This document shows, piece by piece, positions 50,663-61,502 of a stretch of 64,000 nucleotides of DNA. The position numbers and the translations under genes are program-made. Source of the stretch: Jatrophihabitans sp035642535 (GTDB lineage: Bacteria; Actinomycetota; Actinomycetes; Mycobacteriales; Jatrophihabitantaceae); the NCBI GenBank assembly GCA_035642535.1, contig DASQSE010000132.1, positions 4,707 through 68,706 of the forward strand. Direction: 5' to 3'. The notes under the pieces are model-generated. The model saw nothing but the letters and a program-made list of their open reading frames with translations, was not told the origin of the DNA and made no database searches. Each line of letters begins with the position of its first letter. Positions within the stretch are counted from its first letter, which is position 1.

Positions 50663-51469
50663 CTACCAGTGGGCGACGGCCTCGGCCATCAGGTCGCCGA
50701 AGAGGTGATCGAGCTCAGGCGTGTCGAGGCCGCGGTTCGCGAACCAGCGGCAGACGTTGGTGCAGTCCCGCTCCAGGAAGGCCGGGCCTTGCGGATTGGC
50801 GACGATGTCCACGACCTGGGGCAGGTCGATCATGATGAGTCGACCGCGATGCACCAGCAGGTTGAACGCGGACATGTCGCCGTGCGCGTACCCGGCGCCG
50901 GCGAGCAGGCGCATCGCATCGACGCACTGCGTGAACAGCTCGTGCAGTTCGTGCAGTGCCGGCCGGCACTGCGCCAGGCGGGGCGCCGCGGTGCCGTCGG
51001 GATCGCCGATGAACTCGAGCATCAGCTCGGTGCCGTTGAGCTGGACGGGATACGGAACCGGTGCGCCCAGCATCCAGAACCGGGCCAGCGCGTCGAACTC
51101 CGCGATGGCCCACTTGCCGGCGGCGATGTCGCGACCGTAGGTGGTGCGCTTGGCCATGGCTCGCGTGTCGCGGGACTTCCGGGTGCGCCGGCCCTCCTGG
51201 TAGCCGACGTCGCGGTGGAACATGCGGTGTTCGTTGGAGCGGTACCGCTTCGCGGCGAGCAGGGACTCCGGCCCGTCCGGCAGCGCGCGGCGGACGAGGT
51301 GGACGTCCGCCTCCTTGCCGGTCTTGAGCACGCCGAGCTCGGTGTCGAGCGCGTTGTGGTCGGTGATGACCCAGTCGGGATAGGGCGCGGGGCCGTGCTG
51401 GGCGACGTCCCAGGTCGAGTAGGGCGGTTCGTCGAACGGTAGGTCGTCGGTCAGGTCGAACGATGACAA
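50663..51469 (-). CDS. RIO-type serine/threonine protein kinase
   Basis: A 268-residue RIO1-like kinase without extra domains. Motifs are LKTGKEADVHLVRR (the ATP-binding loop), LLAAKRYRSNE (the catalytic Lys), YAHGDMSAFNLLV (catalytic Asp and metal-binding Asn) and IMIDLPQVVDI (the metal-binding Asp in place of DFG). Archaeal and eukaryotic relatives act in ribosome maturation; the bacterial role is unclear. The TTG at 51469 is preceded by GAGGAG (51478-51483) at 8-nt spacing. That site touches a stable hairpin, and a 19-codon ORF lies just upstream, so translation is probably regulated. Confidence 0.92.
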   Translation of the reverse strand: MSSFDLTDDLPFDEPPYSTWDVAQHGPAPYPDWVITDHNALDTELGVLKTGKEADVHLVRRALPDGPESLLAAKRYRSNEHRMFHRDVGYQEGRRTRKSRDTRAMAKRTTYGRDIAAGKWAIAEFDALARFWMLGAPVPYPVQLNGTELMLEFIGDPDGTAAPRLAQCRPALHELHELFTQCVDAMRLLAGAGYAHGDMSAFNLLVHRGRLIMIDLPQVVDIVANPQGPAFLERDCTNVCRWFANRGLDTPELDHLFGDLMAEAVAHW

Positions 51470-51480
51470 CTTGGAATCTC

Positions 51481-51505
51481 CTCGGCGGAGCGCGCGACCG
51501 CCGAG
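51481..51505 (-). promoter_or_regulatory. Hairpin at the ribosome-binding site of the RIO kinase gene
   Basis: The perfect 8-bp arms ctcggcgg (51481-51488) and ccgccgag (51498-51505) enclose a 9-nt loop. The arm nearest the gene shares three bases with the GAGGAG ribosome-binding site (51478-51483). If folded, it would reduce translation of the kinase. Confidence 0.6.
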
Positions 51506-51523
51506 AGCCTGGGAGGTTCGCGG

Positions 51524-51583
51524 TCAGCGCGGGAGCGGATGGGTGGGCAACTGGAGGCACACCCGGGCAACGTAGTGAGACAT
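51524..51583 (-). CDS. Putative 19-residue leader peptide upstream of the RIO kinase
   Basis: An ATG-started ORF encoding MSHYVARVCLQLPTHPLPR and ending in TGA. It has an excellent ribosome-binding site (GGGAGGTG, 5 nt before the ATG), better than most genes here. Between its stop and the RIO gene lie 54 nt with the hairpin described above. In addition, ACCTCCC (plus-strand gggaggt at 51511-51517) is an exact complement of the leader's own GGGAGGT (51590-51596). Alternative folds are therefore possible, as in attenuators. The Pro-rich end (LPTHPLPR) could slow ribosomes. The 291 bp between the RIO and proS starts hold nothing else that I can see. Confidence 0.5.
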   Translation of the reverse strand: MSHYVARVCLQLPTHPLPR

Positions 51584-51747
51584 CCAGGCACCTCCCTCGA
51601 GCCATCCGCCGGCCTCGCGCCGGCAAGCTGCACCCATTCTCCGCCGCGGGCGCAACTCCGTTTCCGCGACTTTGACCCTCCCATGCACGCTGGAGGAGCG
51701 GCGCGGCGTCGTGGGGAAGTCAAAGTGGGGCGTTGGGAGCACGCGGA

Positions 51748-51753
51748 TAGCCT
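51748..51753 (+). promoter_or_regulatory. -10 box of proS (leaderless start)
   Basis: TAGCCT ends 7 nt before the GTG of proS and no ribosome-binding site is seen. This decides the start of proS. Confidence 0.45.
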
Positions 51754-51760
51754 TTCCGTC

Positions 51761-53500
51761 GTGCTTCGTCTCTCCACGCTGTTCCTGCGCACGCTGCGCG
51801 ACGACCCCGCCGACGCCGAGGTGCCGAGCCACAGGCTGCTCGTCCGCGCCGGGTACGTCCGCCGCGTGGCCCCCGGCATCTACTCGTGGCTGCCACTGGG
51901 CGTGATCGTGCAGGAGAACGTCGCGCAGGTCGTCCGCGAGGAGATGAACGCGATCGGCTCGCAGGAGGTGCACTTTCCGGCGCTCATCCCGCGCGAGATC
52001 TTCGAGGAGAGCGGGCGCTGGTCGGACTACGGCGACACGCTCTTCCGGCTGCACGACCGCAAGGACGCCGACTACCTCCTGGCGCCGACGCACGAGGAGT
52101 TGTTCACCCTGCTGGTCAAGGGCGAGTACTCGTCGTACAAGGACTACCCGCTGGCGCTGTACCAGATCCAGACGAAATACCGGGACGAGGCGCGGCCGCG
52201 CGCCGGGGTGCTGCGCGGGCGCGAATTCGTGATGAAGGACTCGTACTCCTTCGACCTCTCGCACGCGGGCCTGGAGGCTGCCTACCGCGCGCACCGGGAC
52301 GCCTACGAGAAGATCTTCACGCGCCTCGGGTTCACGTACCGCATCGTGTTCGCGGTCTCGGGCGCCATGGGCGGTTCGGCGTCCGAGGAGTTCCTCGCCC
52401 CGGCGCTCGCCGGCGAGGACACCTTCGTCCAATGCACCAACTGCGACTACGCGGCCAACACCGAAGCGGTGGAGATCGCGGCCCCCGAGCGTCAGGACCC
52501 GGCTGAGCATCCGGCGCAGCAGCTGCTCGACACGCCGGACACCCCGACGATCGACACGCTCGTCGCGCGGATGCAGGAACTCGGCCACTCGACGACGGCC
52601 GCCGACACGCTCAAGAACGTCGTGCTCAAGACGCGCGCTCCCGGTGAGTCCGAGTGGCAGCTGCTGATCGTCGGCGTCCCCGGCGACCGCGAGGTCGATC
52701 TCAAGCGCATCGCGGGACAGCTGGAGCCGGTCGAGGTGGCGCAGGCACACGAGGACGACCTGGCCGCCGATCCCAGGCTGGTGAAGGGATACATCGGCCC
52801 GCAGCGACTCGCCGACTGGAAGATCCGTTTCCTGGTCGACCCGCTCGTCGTCGAGGGCAGTGCCTGGGTCACCGGCGCGAACGAGGCGGGCAAGCACGCG
52901 GCGCACGTCGTCCGGGGCCGGGACTTCGAGCCGGACGGCGAGCTCGGCGCGGTCGAGATCCGGGACGGCGACCGGTGCGCGCGCTGCGGCGCGCCGCTGG
53001 AGCTGGCGCGTGGCATCGAGCTCGGCCACGTCTTCCAGCTGGGGGAGAAGTACGCCCGGACGTTCGGGCTCACCGCGCTCGACCAGAACGGCAAGCCGGT
53101 CACCGTCACGATGGGCTCCTACGGGGTGGGCGTCACCCGGGCGGTCGCCGCGCTCGCCGAGCAGACGCACGACGAGCAGGGCCTGTGCTGGCCGCGCGTC
53201 GTCGCCCCGGCCGACGTGCACATCGTCGCGACCGGCAAGGACCAGACGGTGTTCACCGCGGCCGAGGCGTTGGCAACCGAACTCGAGGACGCGGGCGTGC
53301 GGGTCATGTACGACGACCGCCGCGGCGTCTCGCCCGGCGTGAAGTTCAAGGACGCCGAGCTGATCGGCGTCCCGACGATCGTGATCGTCGGCAGGGGCCT
53401 CGTCGACGGTGTGGTCGAGGTCCGCGATCGCAAGACCGGCGAGCGGCGCGAGGTACCTGTGGCCGATGCAGCGCGCGAGGTGTGCGTGGAGATCCGCTGA
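51761..53500 (+). CDS. proS: Prolyl-tRNA synthetase
   Basis: A 579-residue class II synthetase of the bacterial type. Motif 1 and 2 regions are YSWLPLGV and TKYRDEARPRAGVLRGREF. The INS editing domain lies between motifs 2 and 3 (about 240-390, including TIDTLVARMQELGHSTTAAD), and it hydrolyses Ala-tRNA(Pro). Motif 3 is GSYGVGVTRAVAAL. The anticodon-binding domain ends the protein. The GTG at 51761 gives the same N-terminus as the mycobacterial protein (LRLSTLFLRTLRDDPADAEV) and is preceded by a -10 box. It is divergent from the RIO kinase gene. Confidence 0.96.
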   Translation: MLRLSTLFLRTLRDDPADAEVPSHRLLVRAGYVRRVAPGIYSWLPLGVIVQENVAQVVREEMNAIGSQEVHFPALIPREIFEESGRWSDYGDTLFRLHDRKDADYLLAPTHEELFTLLVKGEYSSYKDYPLALYQIQTKYRDEARPRAGVLRGREFVMKDSYSFDLSHAGLEAAYRAHRDAYEKIFTRLGFTYRIVFAVSGAMGGSASEEFLAPALAGEDTFVQCTNCDYAANTEAVEIAAPERQDPAEHPAQQLLDTPDTPTIDTLVARMQELGHSTTAADTLKNVVLKTRAPGESEWQLLIVGVPGDREVDLKRIAGQLEPVEVAQAHEDDLAADPRLVKGYIGPQRLADWKIRFLVDPLVVEGSAWVTGANEAGKHAAHVVRGRDFEPDGELGAVEIRDGDRCARCGAPLELARGIELGHVFQLGEKYARTFGLTALDQNGKPVTVTMGSYGVGVTRAVAALAEQTHDEQGLCWPRVVAPADVHIVATGKDQTVFTAAEALATELEDAGVRVMYDDRRGVSPGVKFKDAELIGVPTIVIVGRGLVDGVVEVRDRKTGERREVPVADAAREVCVEIR

Positions 53501-53531
53501 CGCGTCTGCCGAGCCGCACCTCGCTGACTGC

Positions 53532-53537
53532 TACGGT
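53532..53537 (+). promoter_or_regulatory. -10 box of ung (leaderless start)
   Basis: TACGGT ends 7 nt before the GTG of ung, again without a ribosome-binding site, and supports GTG 53545 as the start. Confidence 0.4.
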
Positions 53538-53544
53538 GACGCGG

Positions 53545-54222
53545 GTGCCGGGACGCCCGCTCACCGAGATGATCGACGCCGGCTGGGCCGAGGCGCTCGC
53601 GCCGGCGACCGATCGCGTGGCCGCGATGGGAGATTTCCTCCGCGCCGAGGTCGCGGCCGGCCGCACCTATCTCCCCGCCCCGAGCAACATCCTGCGCGCA
53701 TTCACCCAGCCGTTCGCCGACGTGCGGGTGCTCGTCGTCGGGCAGGACCCGTATCCGACGCCCGGGCATCCGATCGGGCTCTGCTTCGCGGTGGAGCGAC
53801 ACGTGCGCCCGATCCCGCGCAGCCTGCAGAACATTTACCGCGAGTTGCGTGCGGACCTGGGCGTCGCGCCGCCCGAGCACGGCGACCTCACCGCCTGGAC
53901 CGAGCACGGGGTGCTGCTGCTCAACCGCTGCCTGACCGTCCGGCCCGGCGCGCCTGCGTCGCATCGAGGCAAGGGCTGGGAGGCCATCACCGACCAGGCG
54001 ATCCGGGCGCTGGCCGCGCGCGGCACCCCGCTGGTCGCCGTCCTGTGGGGCCGGGACGCGCAGACGCTGCGCCCGCTGCTCGGCGCGGTGCCGGCGATCG
54101 AATCGGCGCATCCGAGCCCGATGTCCGCCGATCGCGGGTTCTTTGGCTCCCGGCCGTTCAGTCATGTGAACAAGCTGCTCGAGGAGCAGGGCGCCGACCC
54201 GGTGGACTGGTCACTCGCCTGA
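53545..54222 (+). CDS. ung: Uracil-DNA glycosylase
   Basis: A 225-residue family 1 UDG that excises uracil from DNA. The water-activating loop is GQDPYPTPGHPIGL with Asp68. The leucine-loop motif HPSPMSADRGFFGS follows near residue 190. GVLLLNRCLTVRPG and ASHRGKGWE also match. The start at GTG 53545 gives PGRPLTEMIDAGWAEAL, matching the mycobacterial N-terminus. Longer in-frame readings go into proS and are rejected. It lies 44 bp after proS. Confidence 0.96.
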   Translation: MPGRPLTEMIDAGWAEALAPATDRVAAMGDFLRAEVAAGRTYLPAPSNILRAFTQPFADVRVLVVGQDPYPTPGHPIGLCFAVERHVRPIPRSLQNIYRELRADLGVAPPEHGDLTAWTEHGVLLLNRCLTVRPGAPASHRGKGWEAITDQAIRALAARGTPLVAVLWGRDAQTLRPLLGAVPAIESAHPSPMSADRGFFGSRPFSHVNKLLEEQGADPVDWSLA

Positions 54223-54250
54223 ATATCCAGAGGCCCAGTCCAAACGATCG

Positions 54251-54269
54251 TGGTATCACTGCGATACCA
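54251..54269. promoter_or_regulatory. Operator of the toxin-antitoxin pair
   Basis: The perfect inverted repeat TGGTATC (54251-54257) and GATACCA (54263-54269) with a 5-nt centre overlaps the likely -10 box TACCAT (54265-54270), six nt before GTG 54277. It is placed exactly where an antitoxin would repress its own operon. Confidence 0.7.
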
Positions 54270-54276
54270 TTCGCCT

Positions 54277-54480
54277 GTGGCCATGACGCTCCGGCTGACC
54301 GACGAACAAGACCGCGCGCTGCAGGCGCTCGCGGACGCTCAGCACATCAGCAAGCAAGAGGCTGCGGTCCGTGCGATCGAGGATCAGGCGGAGCGGCTGT
54401 CGGTCGCGCGCGACGTCAACGACTGGCTCGAATACGCCCTGGTTCGGTATGACGACCTGCTCGCGCGTTTGGCGCAGTGA
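54277..54480 (+). CDS. Ribbon-helix-helix antitoxin of a Doc system
   Basis: A 67-residue protein. TLRLTDEQDRALQALADAQHI and KQEAAVRAIEDQA have the strand-helix-helix pattern of CopG-like DNA-binding antitoxins. The C-terminal part (VNDWLEYALVRYDDLLARL) would bind and neutralise the toxin. GTG 54277 lies 6 nt after TACCAT; ATG 54283 is also possible. The stop overlaps the toxin start as GTGA. A palindrome just upstream is the probable binding site for autoregulation. Confidence 0.85.
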   Translation: MAMTLRLTDEQDRALQALADAQHISKQEAAVRAIEDQAERLSVARDVNDWLEYALVRYDDLLARLAQ

Positions 54481-54863
54481 GCATCCGATACCTGAAGTTG
54501 CTGGACGTCCTCCGAATCGCAGGTGCAGTCGAGGGTGCCACGCCGCGAGACGTCGGGTTGATCCAGTCAGCTGTGGCTCGCCCGATGACATCGGCGTTCG
54601 GGTCGGACGCGTATCCACATTTGGATAGCAAGGCAGGTGCACTGCTGCACTCGCTCGCGCGGAATCATCCGTTTATTGACGGCAACAAGCGTGTGGCGTG
54701 GCTCGCGACGGGCGCGTTCTACTTCGTCAACGGCTGGCTGCTCGACGCGCCGGACGATCCGGCGTATGACCTCGTCATCGCCATGGCGACCGGCGATCTC
54801 GATGTGCCTGAGATTGCAGCGTCGCTCGCGGATTGGGTCGGGCCGCGCCGGACCGCAATGTGA
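54477..54863 (+). CDS. doc: Doc-family toxin (Fic fold)
   Basis: A 128-residue Fic/Doc protein. The active-site motif is HPFIDGNKR (about residues 62-70), the Doc form of HxFx(D/E)GN(K/R)R. It also has ARPMTSAFGSDAYPH near the N-terminus, as in Doc proteins. Doc kinases phosphorylate EF-Tu and stop translation until neutralised. It is encoded right after its antitoxin with a 4-bp overlap. Three hydrophobic stretches are core helices and not membrane segments. Confidence 0.9.
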   Translation: MSIRYLKLLDVLRIAGAVEGATPRDVGLIQSAVARPMTSAFGSDAYPHLDSKAGALLHSLARNHPFIDGNKRVAWLATGAFYFVNGWLLDAPDDPAYDLVIAMATGDLDVPEIAASLADWVGPRRTAM

Positions 54864-54864
54864 A

Positions 54865-55329
54865 CTAGTCGGCCAGGCGCGCGGGGAAGCCGCCGGTGGC
54901 GATCGGCCCCCAGCGGGTTGGTGTGACGCGGATCAGGCACTTGCCCTGGTCGCGCATCGCCTGCCGGTAGTCGTCCCAGTTCGGATGCTCGCCGCTGATG
55001 CTCCGGTAGTAGTCGACCAGCGGCTCCAGCGCGTCGGGGAGCTCGATCACCTCGGCGGTCCCGTCCACGTGGACCCATGCGCCGCCGAACTCGTCGGAGA
55101 GCACGAGCACGGCGCAATCCGGGGTCCGGCGCAGATTGGCCACCTTGGCCCGTTCCGGATAGCTGCTGATCACGATCCGCCCCTCCGCGTCCACGCCGCC
55201 GGTGACGGGGGAGAGTTGGGTGCTGCCGTCCCGCCGGCGGGTCTGGAGCACCATGTGGTGGCGGGATCGGACGAACTCCAGCAGTTCGTCGCGGCCGACG
55301 GTCCGGTTCGTGGCGATCGTGCGCGGCAT
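54865..55329 (-). CDS. PPOX-class F420-dependent oxidoreductase
   Basis: A 154-residue split-barrel flavin/deazaflavin-binding protein. The strands GRDELLEFVRSRHHMVLQT, GVDAEGRIVISSYPERAKVANL (the phosphate-binding part) and CAVLVLSDEFGGAWVHVDGTAEVI match the F420H2-dependent families of mycobacteria, which reduce biliverdin or small aromatics. F420 rather than FMN is inferred from similarity. It starts at ATG 55329 and is divergent from uvrA, with the intervening 110 bp holding no clear site. It converges with the Doc gene with a 1-bp gap. Confidence 0.88.
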   Translation of the reverse strand: MPRTIATNRTVGRDELLEFVRSRHHMVLQTRRRDGSTQLSPVTGGVDAEGRIVISSYPERAKVANLRRTPDCAVLVLSDEFGGAWVHVDGTAEVIELPDALEPLVDYYRSISGEHPNWDDYRQAMRDQGKCLIRVTPTRWGPIATGGFPARLAD

Positions 55330-55439
55330 CGCTCCATCATGGCCCCCCCGGATCCGCGCGGATCCACGCGTGGCGCGCCGTTGTCGCCCGGGGTCACTAG
55401 GCTCGACGGGGATCGTCCAACGTACATAAGAGAGCCTGC

Positions 55440-58367
<2,928 letters not shown>

Positions 58368-58413
58368 GGCATTTCCGACATTTCTGTCGCACCCCGGTGG
58401 CAGGCTTGGGTCC

Positions 58414-59604
58414 GTGGGCATCGACGCGTACCGGCAGGTGCTGAGCCAGCACGCGGTCCGGCGGGTGCTCGCGCTCGGGCTGGTCGTCCGCATCCCGCTG
58501 TGGGCCGCGAACGTCGTGCTCGTGCTGCAGGTCGTCTCGCACCTGGACCGCTCGTACGGCGCCGCCGGCCTGGTCAGCAGCGTGGCGACGATCGCGCTGG
58601 CCGTCAGCGGGCCGTGGCGCGGTCGCCGGCTCGATCGGGTCGGGCTGCGCCGGGCGGTGGCCCCGTCGTTGTTCGTGCTCGCCGGGTGCTGGAGCGTCGC
58701 GCCCTTCCTGGGCTACTGGCCGCTGTTGCTGCTGGCGGGCATTGCCGGACTCTTCACCGTTCCGTCCTTCTCGATCGTGCGGCAGGCGATCATCCATGCG
58801 GTTGACGAGGATCACCGCAAGACGGCGCTGTCGATCGACGCCGTCGTGCTCGAGATCTCGTTCATGATCGGCCCGGCGCTCGGCGTGCTGCTCGCCACCG
58901 TCTGGCCGACGCAGTGGGCCCTGTTCGTGTGCGAGTTCGCGTCGATCGCGGGCGGCGTCGCGCTGTGGATCGGCAACCCGACGCTGCGCGCGGAACGGGC
59001 CGACACTGCCCCCGCGTCCGGCGAACGTCGACCCGCCTTGATCACGCCTGCGGTGCTGGCCATCCTCGCTGCCGGCGCGGCGGCGACCCTCGTGCTCACC
59101 GGCACCGACGTCGGCGTGGTGGCCGCCCTGCGCGACATGCACCACCAGTCGTGGATCGGCTGGGAGCTCGCGGTGTGGGGGCTCGGCTCGGCCGTCGGCG
59201 GGTTGATCTACGGAGCGCTGCACCGCACGGTGCCGGCCGCCCTCTTGCTGGCGTTGCTCGCCGGTACGACGATGCCGGCCGTCGTCGCGCGCGAGCCCAT
59301 CGTGCTGGCCGTGCTGCTGTTCGTGGCGGGCCTGTGCTGCGCACCAACACTCACCGCGACGGTCGACGCGCTGTCCCGTGCCGTCCCCGAGCAGGTGCGC
59401 GGCGAGGCGTTCGGGTGGCACGGCTCGGCACTGACCGCCGGCTCCGCGGTGGGCGCCCCGGTGGCCGGCGTCGCGATCGACCACGTCGGCTGGCACGGCG
59501 GTTTCCTGCTGCCCGGCGCGCTCAGTCTCGCGACCGCGCTCGTCCTGGTGGCGGTGACGATCCGGCAGCGCATGCCCGAGGCCGAAGCACCCGCGCTGGT
59601 CTGA
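58414..59604 (+). CDS. MFS transporter, 12-helix type
   Basis: A 396-residue membrane protein with about twelve hydrophobic helices. The loop between helices 2 and 3 (SGPWRGRRLDRVGLRR) has the GxxxDRxGRR-like MFS signature. It belongs to the drug-export or sugar-efflux branches; the substrate is unknown. GTG 58414 follows CAGGCT by 7 nt, with no ribosome-binding site. It stands 46 bp downstream of uvrA and about 60 bp upstream of the deaminase gene on the same strand. Confidence 0.88.
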   Translation: MGIDAYRQVLSQHAVRRVLALGLVVRIPLWAANVVLVLQVVSHLDRSYGAAGLVSSVATIALAVSGPWRGRRLDRVGLRRAVAPSLFVLAGCWSVAPFLGYWPLLLLAGIAGLFTVPSFSIVRQAIIHAVDEDHRKTALSIDAVVLEISFMIGPALGVLLATVWPTQWALFVCEFASIAGGVALWIGNPTLRAERADTAPASGERRPALITPAVLAILAAGAAATLVLTGTDVGVVAALRDMHHQSWIGWELAVWGLGSAVGGLIYGALHRTVPAALLLALLAGTTMPAVVAREPIVLAVLLFVAGLCCAPTLTATVDALSRAVPEQVRGEAFGWHGSALTAGSAVGAPVAGVAIDHVGWHGGFLLPGALSLATALVLVAVTIRQRMPEAEAPALV

Positions 59605-59663
59605 CCCACAACTCCGCTGATCAACGCAAGGAACCGGTCACGAGCGTGTGAAAGTCTTGGGCG

Positions 59664-60680
59664 ATGACGGGTCTGCGGGACTTCATCGCCGGGCTGCCGA
59701 AGGCCGAGTTGCATGTGCACCACGTCGGGTCGGCGTCGCCGCGGATCGTGGCCGAACTCGCGGGCCGGCACGAGGGGAGCACGCCCGTCCCCGCCGATCC
59801 GGAGCTGCTGGCGACGTACTTCACGTTCACCGACTTCGCGCACTTCGTCGAGATCTACCTCTCGGTGGTCGACCTGATCCGCGATGCGGAGGACGTGTGG
59901 ACGCTCACCTACGAGGTGGCGCGTGAGCTCGCCGGGCAGCGGGTGCGCTACGCCGAGTTGACGCTGACCCCGTATTCGTCGATCGTGCGCGGCATCCCGG
60001 CCGAGGCGTATTGCGACGCGGTCGAGGACGCGCGCCGCAAGGCCGAGGCAGAGTTCGGCGTCGTGCTGCGCTGGTGCTTCGACATCCCCGGCGAGGCCGG
60101 CATCCCGGCCGCCGACCTGACCCGCGACGTCGCACTGAAACTCCGGCCCGAAGGGCTGATCAGCTTCGGGCTGGGGGGTCCGGAGATCGGCGTTCCGCGC
60201 CCGCAGTTCGCGCCGCATTTCGAGGCAGCGATCGCGGCCGGGCTGCACAGCGTGCCGCATGCCGGCGAGTCGACGGGGCCGGAGACGGTGTGGGATGCGC
60301 TCAACCATCTCGGTGCAGAGCGCATCGGTCACGGCATCGCCGCGGCCCGCGATCCGCGCCTGCTCGATCACCTGCGAGAGCGCGCGATCCCGCTCGAGAT
60401 CTGCCCGACGTCCAACGTGTGCACCCGCTCGGTGCCCTCGCTCGCCGAGCACCCGCTCCCGGCGCTGGTCGCGGCCGGCATCGCGGTGACGATCAACACC
60501 GACGACCCGCCGATGTTCGCCACCACGCTCAACGACGAGTACGCCGTCGCGGCTGAGTTACTCGGGCTGGACGCGGACGGCGTGGCGGAACTCGCACGCG
60601 CGGCGGTGCGCGTGTCGTTCCTCGGCGATGCCGGCAAGGCCGCGCTGCTCGCCGAGATCGACGCCTACGCGACCTCCTGA
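59664..60680 (+). CDS. Adenosine deaminase-family hydrolase
   Basis: A 338-residue TIM-barrel deaminase. The metal site begins PKAELHVHHVGS (His17, His19), where the common form is HLHLEG. It continues with HAGES (catalytic Glu next to the His ligand), RIGHGI and NTDDP (Asp pair). These residues keep the full catalytic set. It could deaminate adenosine, or aminodeoxyfutalosine of the menaquinone route, because HVHHVGS-type proteins occur there; I cannot decide between them. It starts at ATG 59664, and the 3' end overlaps the convergent ArsR gene by 16 bp. Confidence 0.88.
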   Translation: MTGLRDFIAGLPKAELHVHHVGSASPRIVAELAGRHEGSTPVPADPELLATYFTFTDFAHFVEIYLSVVDLIRDAEDVWTLTYEVARELAGQRVRYAELTLTPYSSIVRGIPAEAYCDAVEDARRKAEAEFGVVLRWCFDIPGEAGIPAADLTRDVALKLRPEGLISFGLGGPEIGVPRPQFAPHFEAAIAAGLHSVPHAGESTGPETVWDALNHLGAERIGHGIAAARDPRLLDHLRERAIPLEICPTSNVCTRSVPSLAEHPLPALVAAGIAVTINTDDPPMFATTLNDEYAVAAELLGLDADGVAELARAAVRVSFLGDAGKAALLAEIDAYATS

Positions 60681-61438
60681 AGCCCGAGGGTCTCCTGCAG
60701 CGCACGCCGGCCGGATTCGGTCACGTCCACGGCACGCCCACCCGGCCGCCGGACGACCCAGCCGGCCGCGTCGGCGCGGGCGAGCACGGCGGCGCCCAGC
60801 GCGCCCGCCAGGTGATGACGCTGCTCACTCCAGTCGACGCAGAACCGAAGCAGTGGACGTGCCGACGCCGGCCGCGCTTGGAGCGCGTCGAGGTCGACGC
60901 CGAGGCGCCCGAACACCCGGTCCGCATGCGGGCCCACTTCGTACGGGTGGTTGCGCACCGGTGCCGCCAGCCGGTCGGCCGCGCGGCGCGCGGTGTCGGC
61001 GGAGCCGTCGCAGCGCTGCAGTGCCTCGTTCTCGACCAGGCTGGCCAGTAAAGCGACGCCCCAGCGTCCGGCGAGATGGTCGTAGCAGGTACGCGCGCGC
61101 CGCATCGCAGCGGCGCGGGACGATTCGCGCAGCGAGTTGACCGGTGGCTGCGGCGCGATCACCGCGAGCGCTTCGGCCGCGGCCGCGACCTCCGGACCGG
61201 CGAGCCGGTAGTACCGGTGCCGACCCGAGCGTTCGACGGTCAAGATCCCGCCCGCCACCAGCCGATTGAGGTGGCCGCTGGCGGTGGCCGCGCTGATGCC
61301 ACTCTCCTGGGCGAGCACGGAGGCGGGTAGTGCACGGCCGTCGGCGAGCGCGCTGACGATGCGGGCCCGACTGCGGTCGGCGAACAACGCGGCGACGGGC
61401 GCAATGTCGGCGGCCCGGCGGATATTCGGTGCGTCCAT
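60665..61438 (-). CDS. ArsR-like winged-helix regulator
   Basis: A 257-residue protein. The N-terminal winged helix (LFADRSRARIVSALADGRAL ... ISAATASGHLNRLVAGGILTVERSGRHRYYRL) is ArsR type, without the Cys pair of metal sensors. A long C-terminal domain (about 95-257) repeats the ligand-binding arrangement seen in actinobacterial regulators next to drug exporters. ATG 61438 follows CAGACT by 6 nt. It is divergent from an MFS drug exporter across 64 bp, so it probably represses that exporter. Confidence 0.87.
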   Translation of the reverse strand: MDAPNIRRAADIAPVAALFADRSRARIVSALADGRALPASVLAQESGISAATASGHLNRLVAGGILTVERSGRHRYYRLAGPEVAAAAEALAVIAPQPPVNSLRESSRAAAMRRARTCYDHLAGRWGVALLASLVENEALQRCDGSADTARRAADRLAAPVRNHPYEVGPHADRVFGRLGVDLDALQARPASARPLLRFCVDWSEQRHHLAGALGAAVLARADAAGWVVRRPGGRAVDVTESGRRALQETLGLQEVA

Positions 61439-61502
61439 ACGTCCAGTCTGCGACGAGGACGTTTCGGCGCGCATCGAAGCATCCGCGACGGACCGTGGAG
61501 TC

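Noticed and set aside
51539..51760. N-terminal extension of proS (74 codons)
   Set aside because: The extension has shadow-like composition and crosses the leader-peptide region. GTG 51761 matches the mycobacterial N-terminus and has a -10 box 7 nt upstream.
61439..61502. Operator between the ArsR gene and the drug exporter
   Set aside because: The only inverted pair (CGTCC/GGACG) is 5 bp with a long spacer, too weak to list as a feature.
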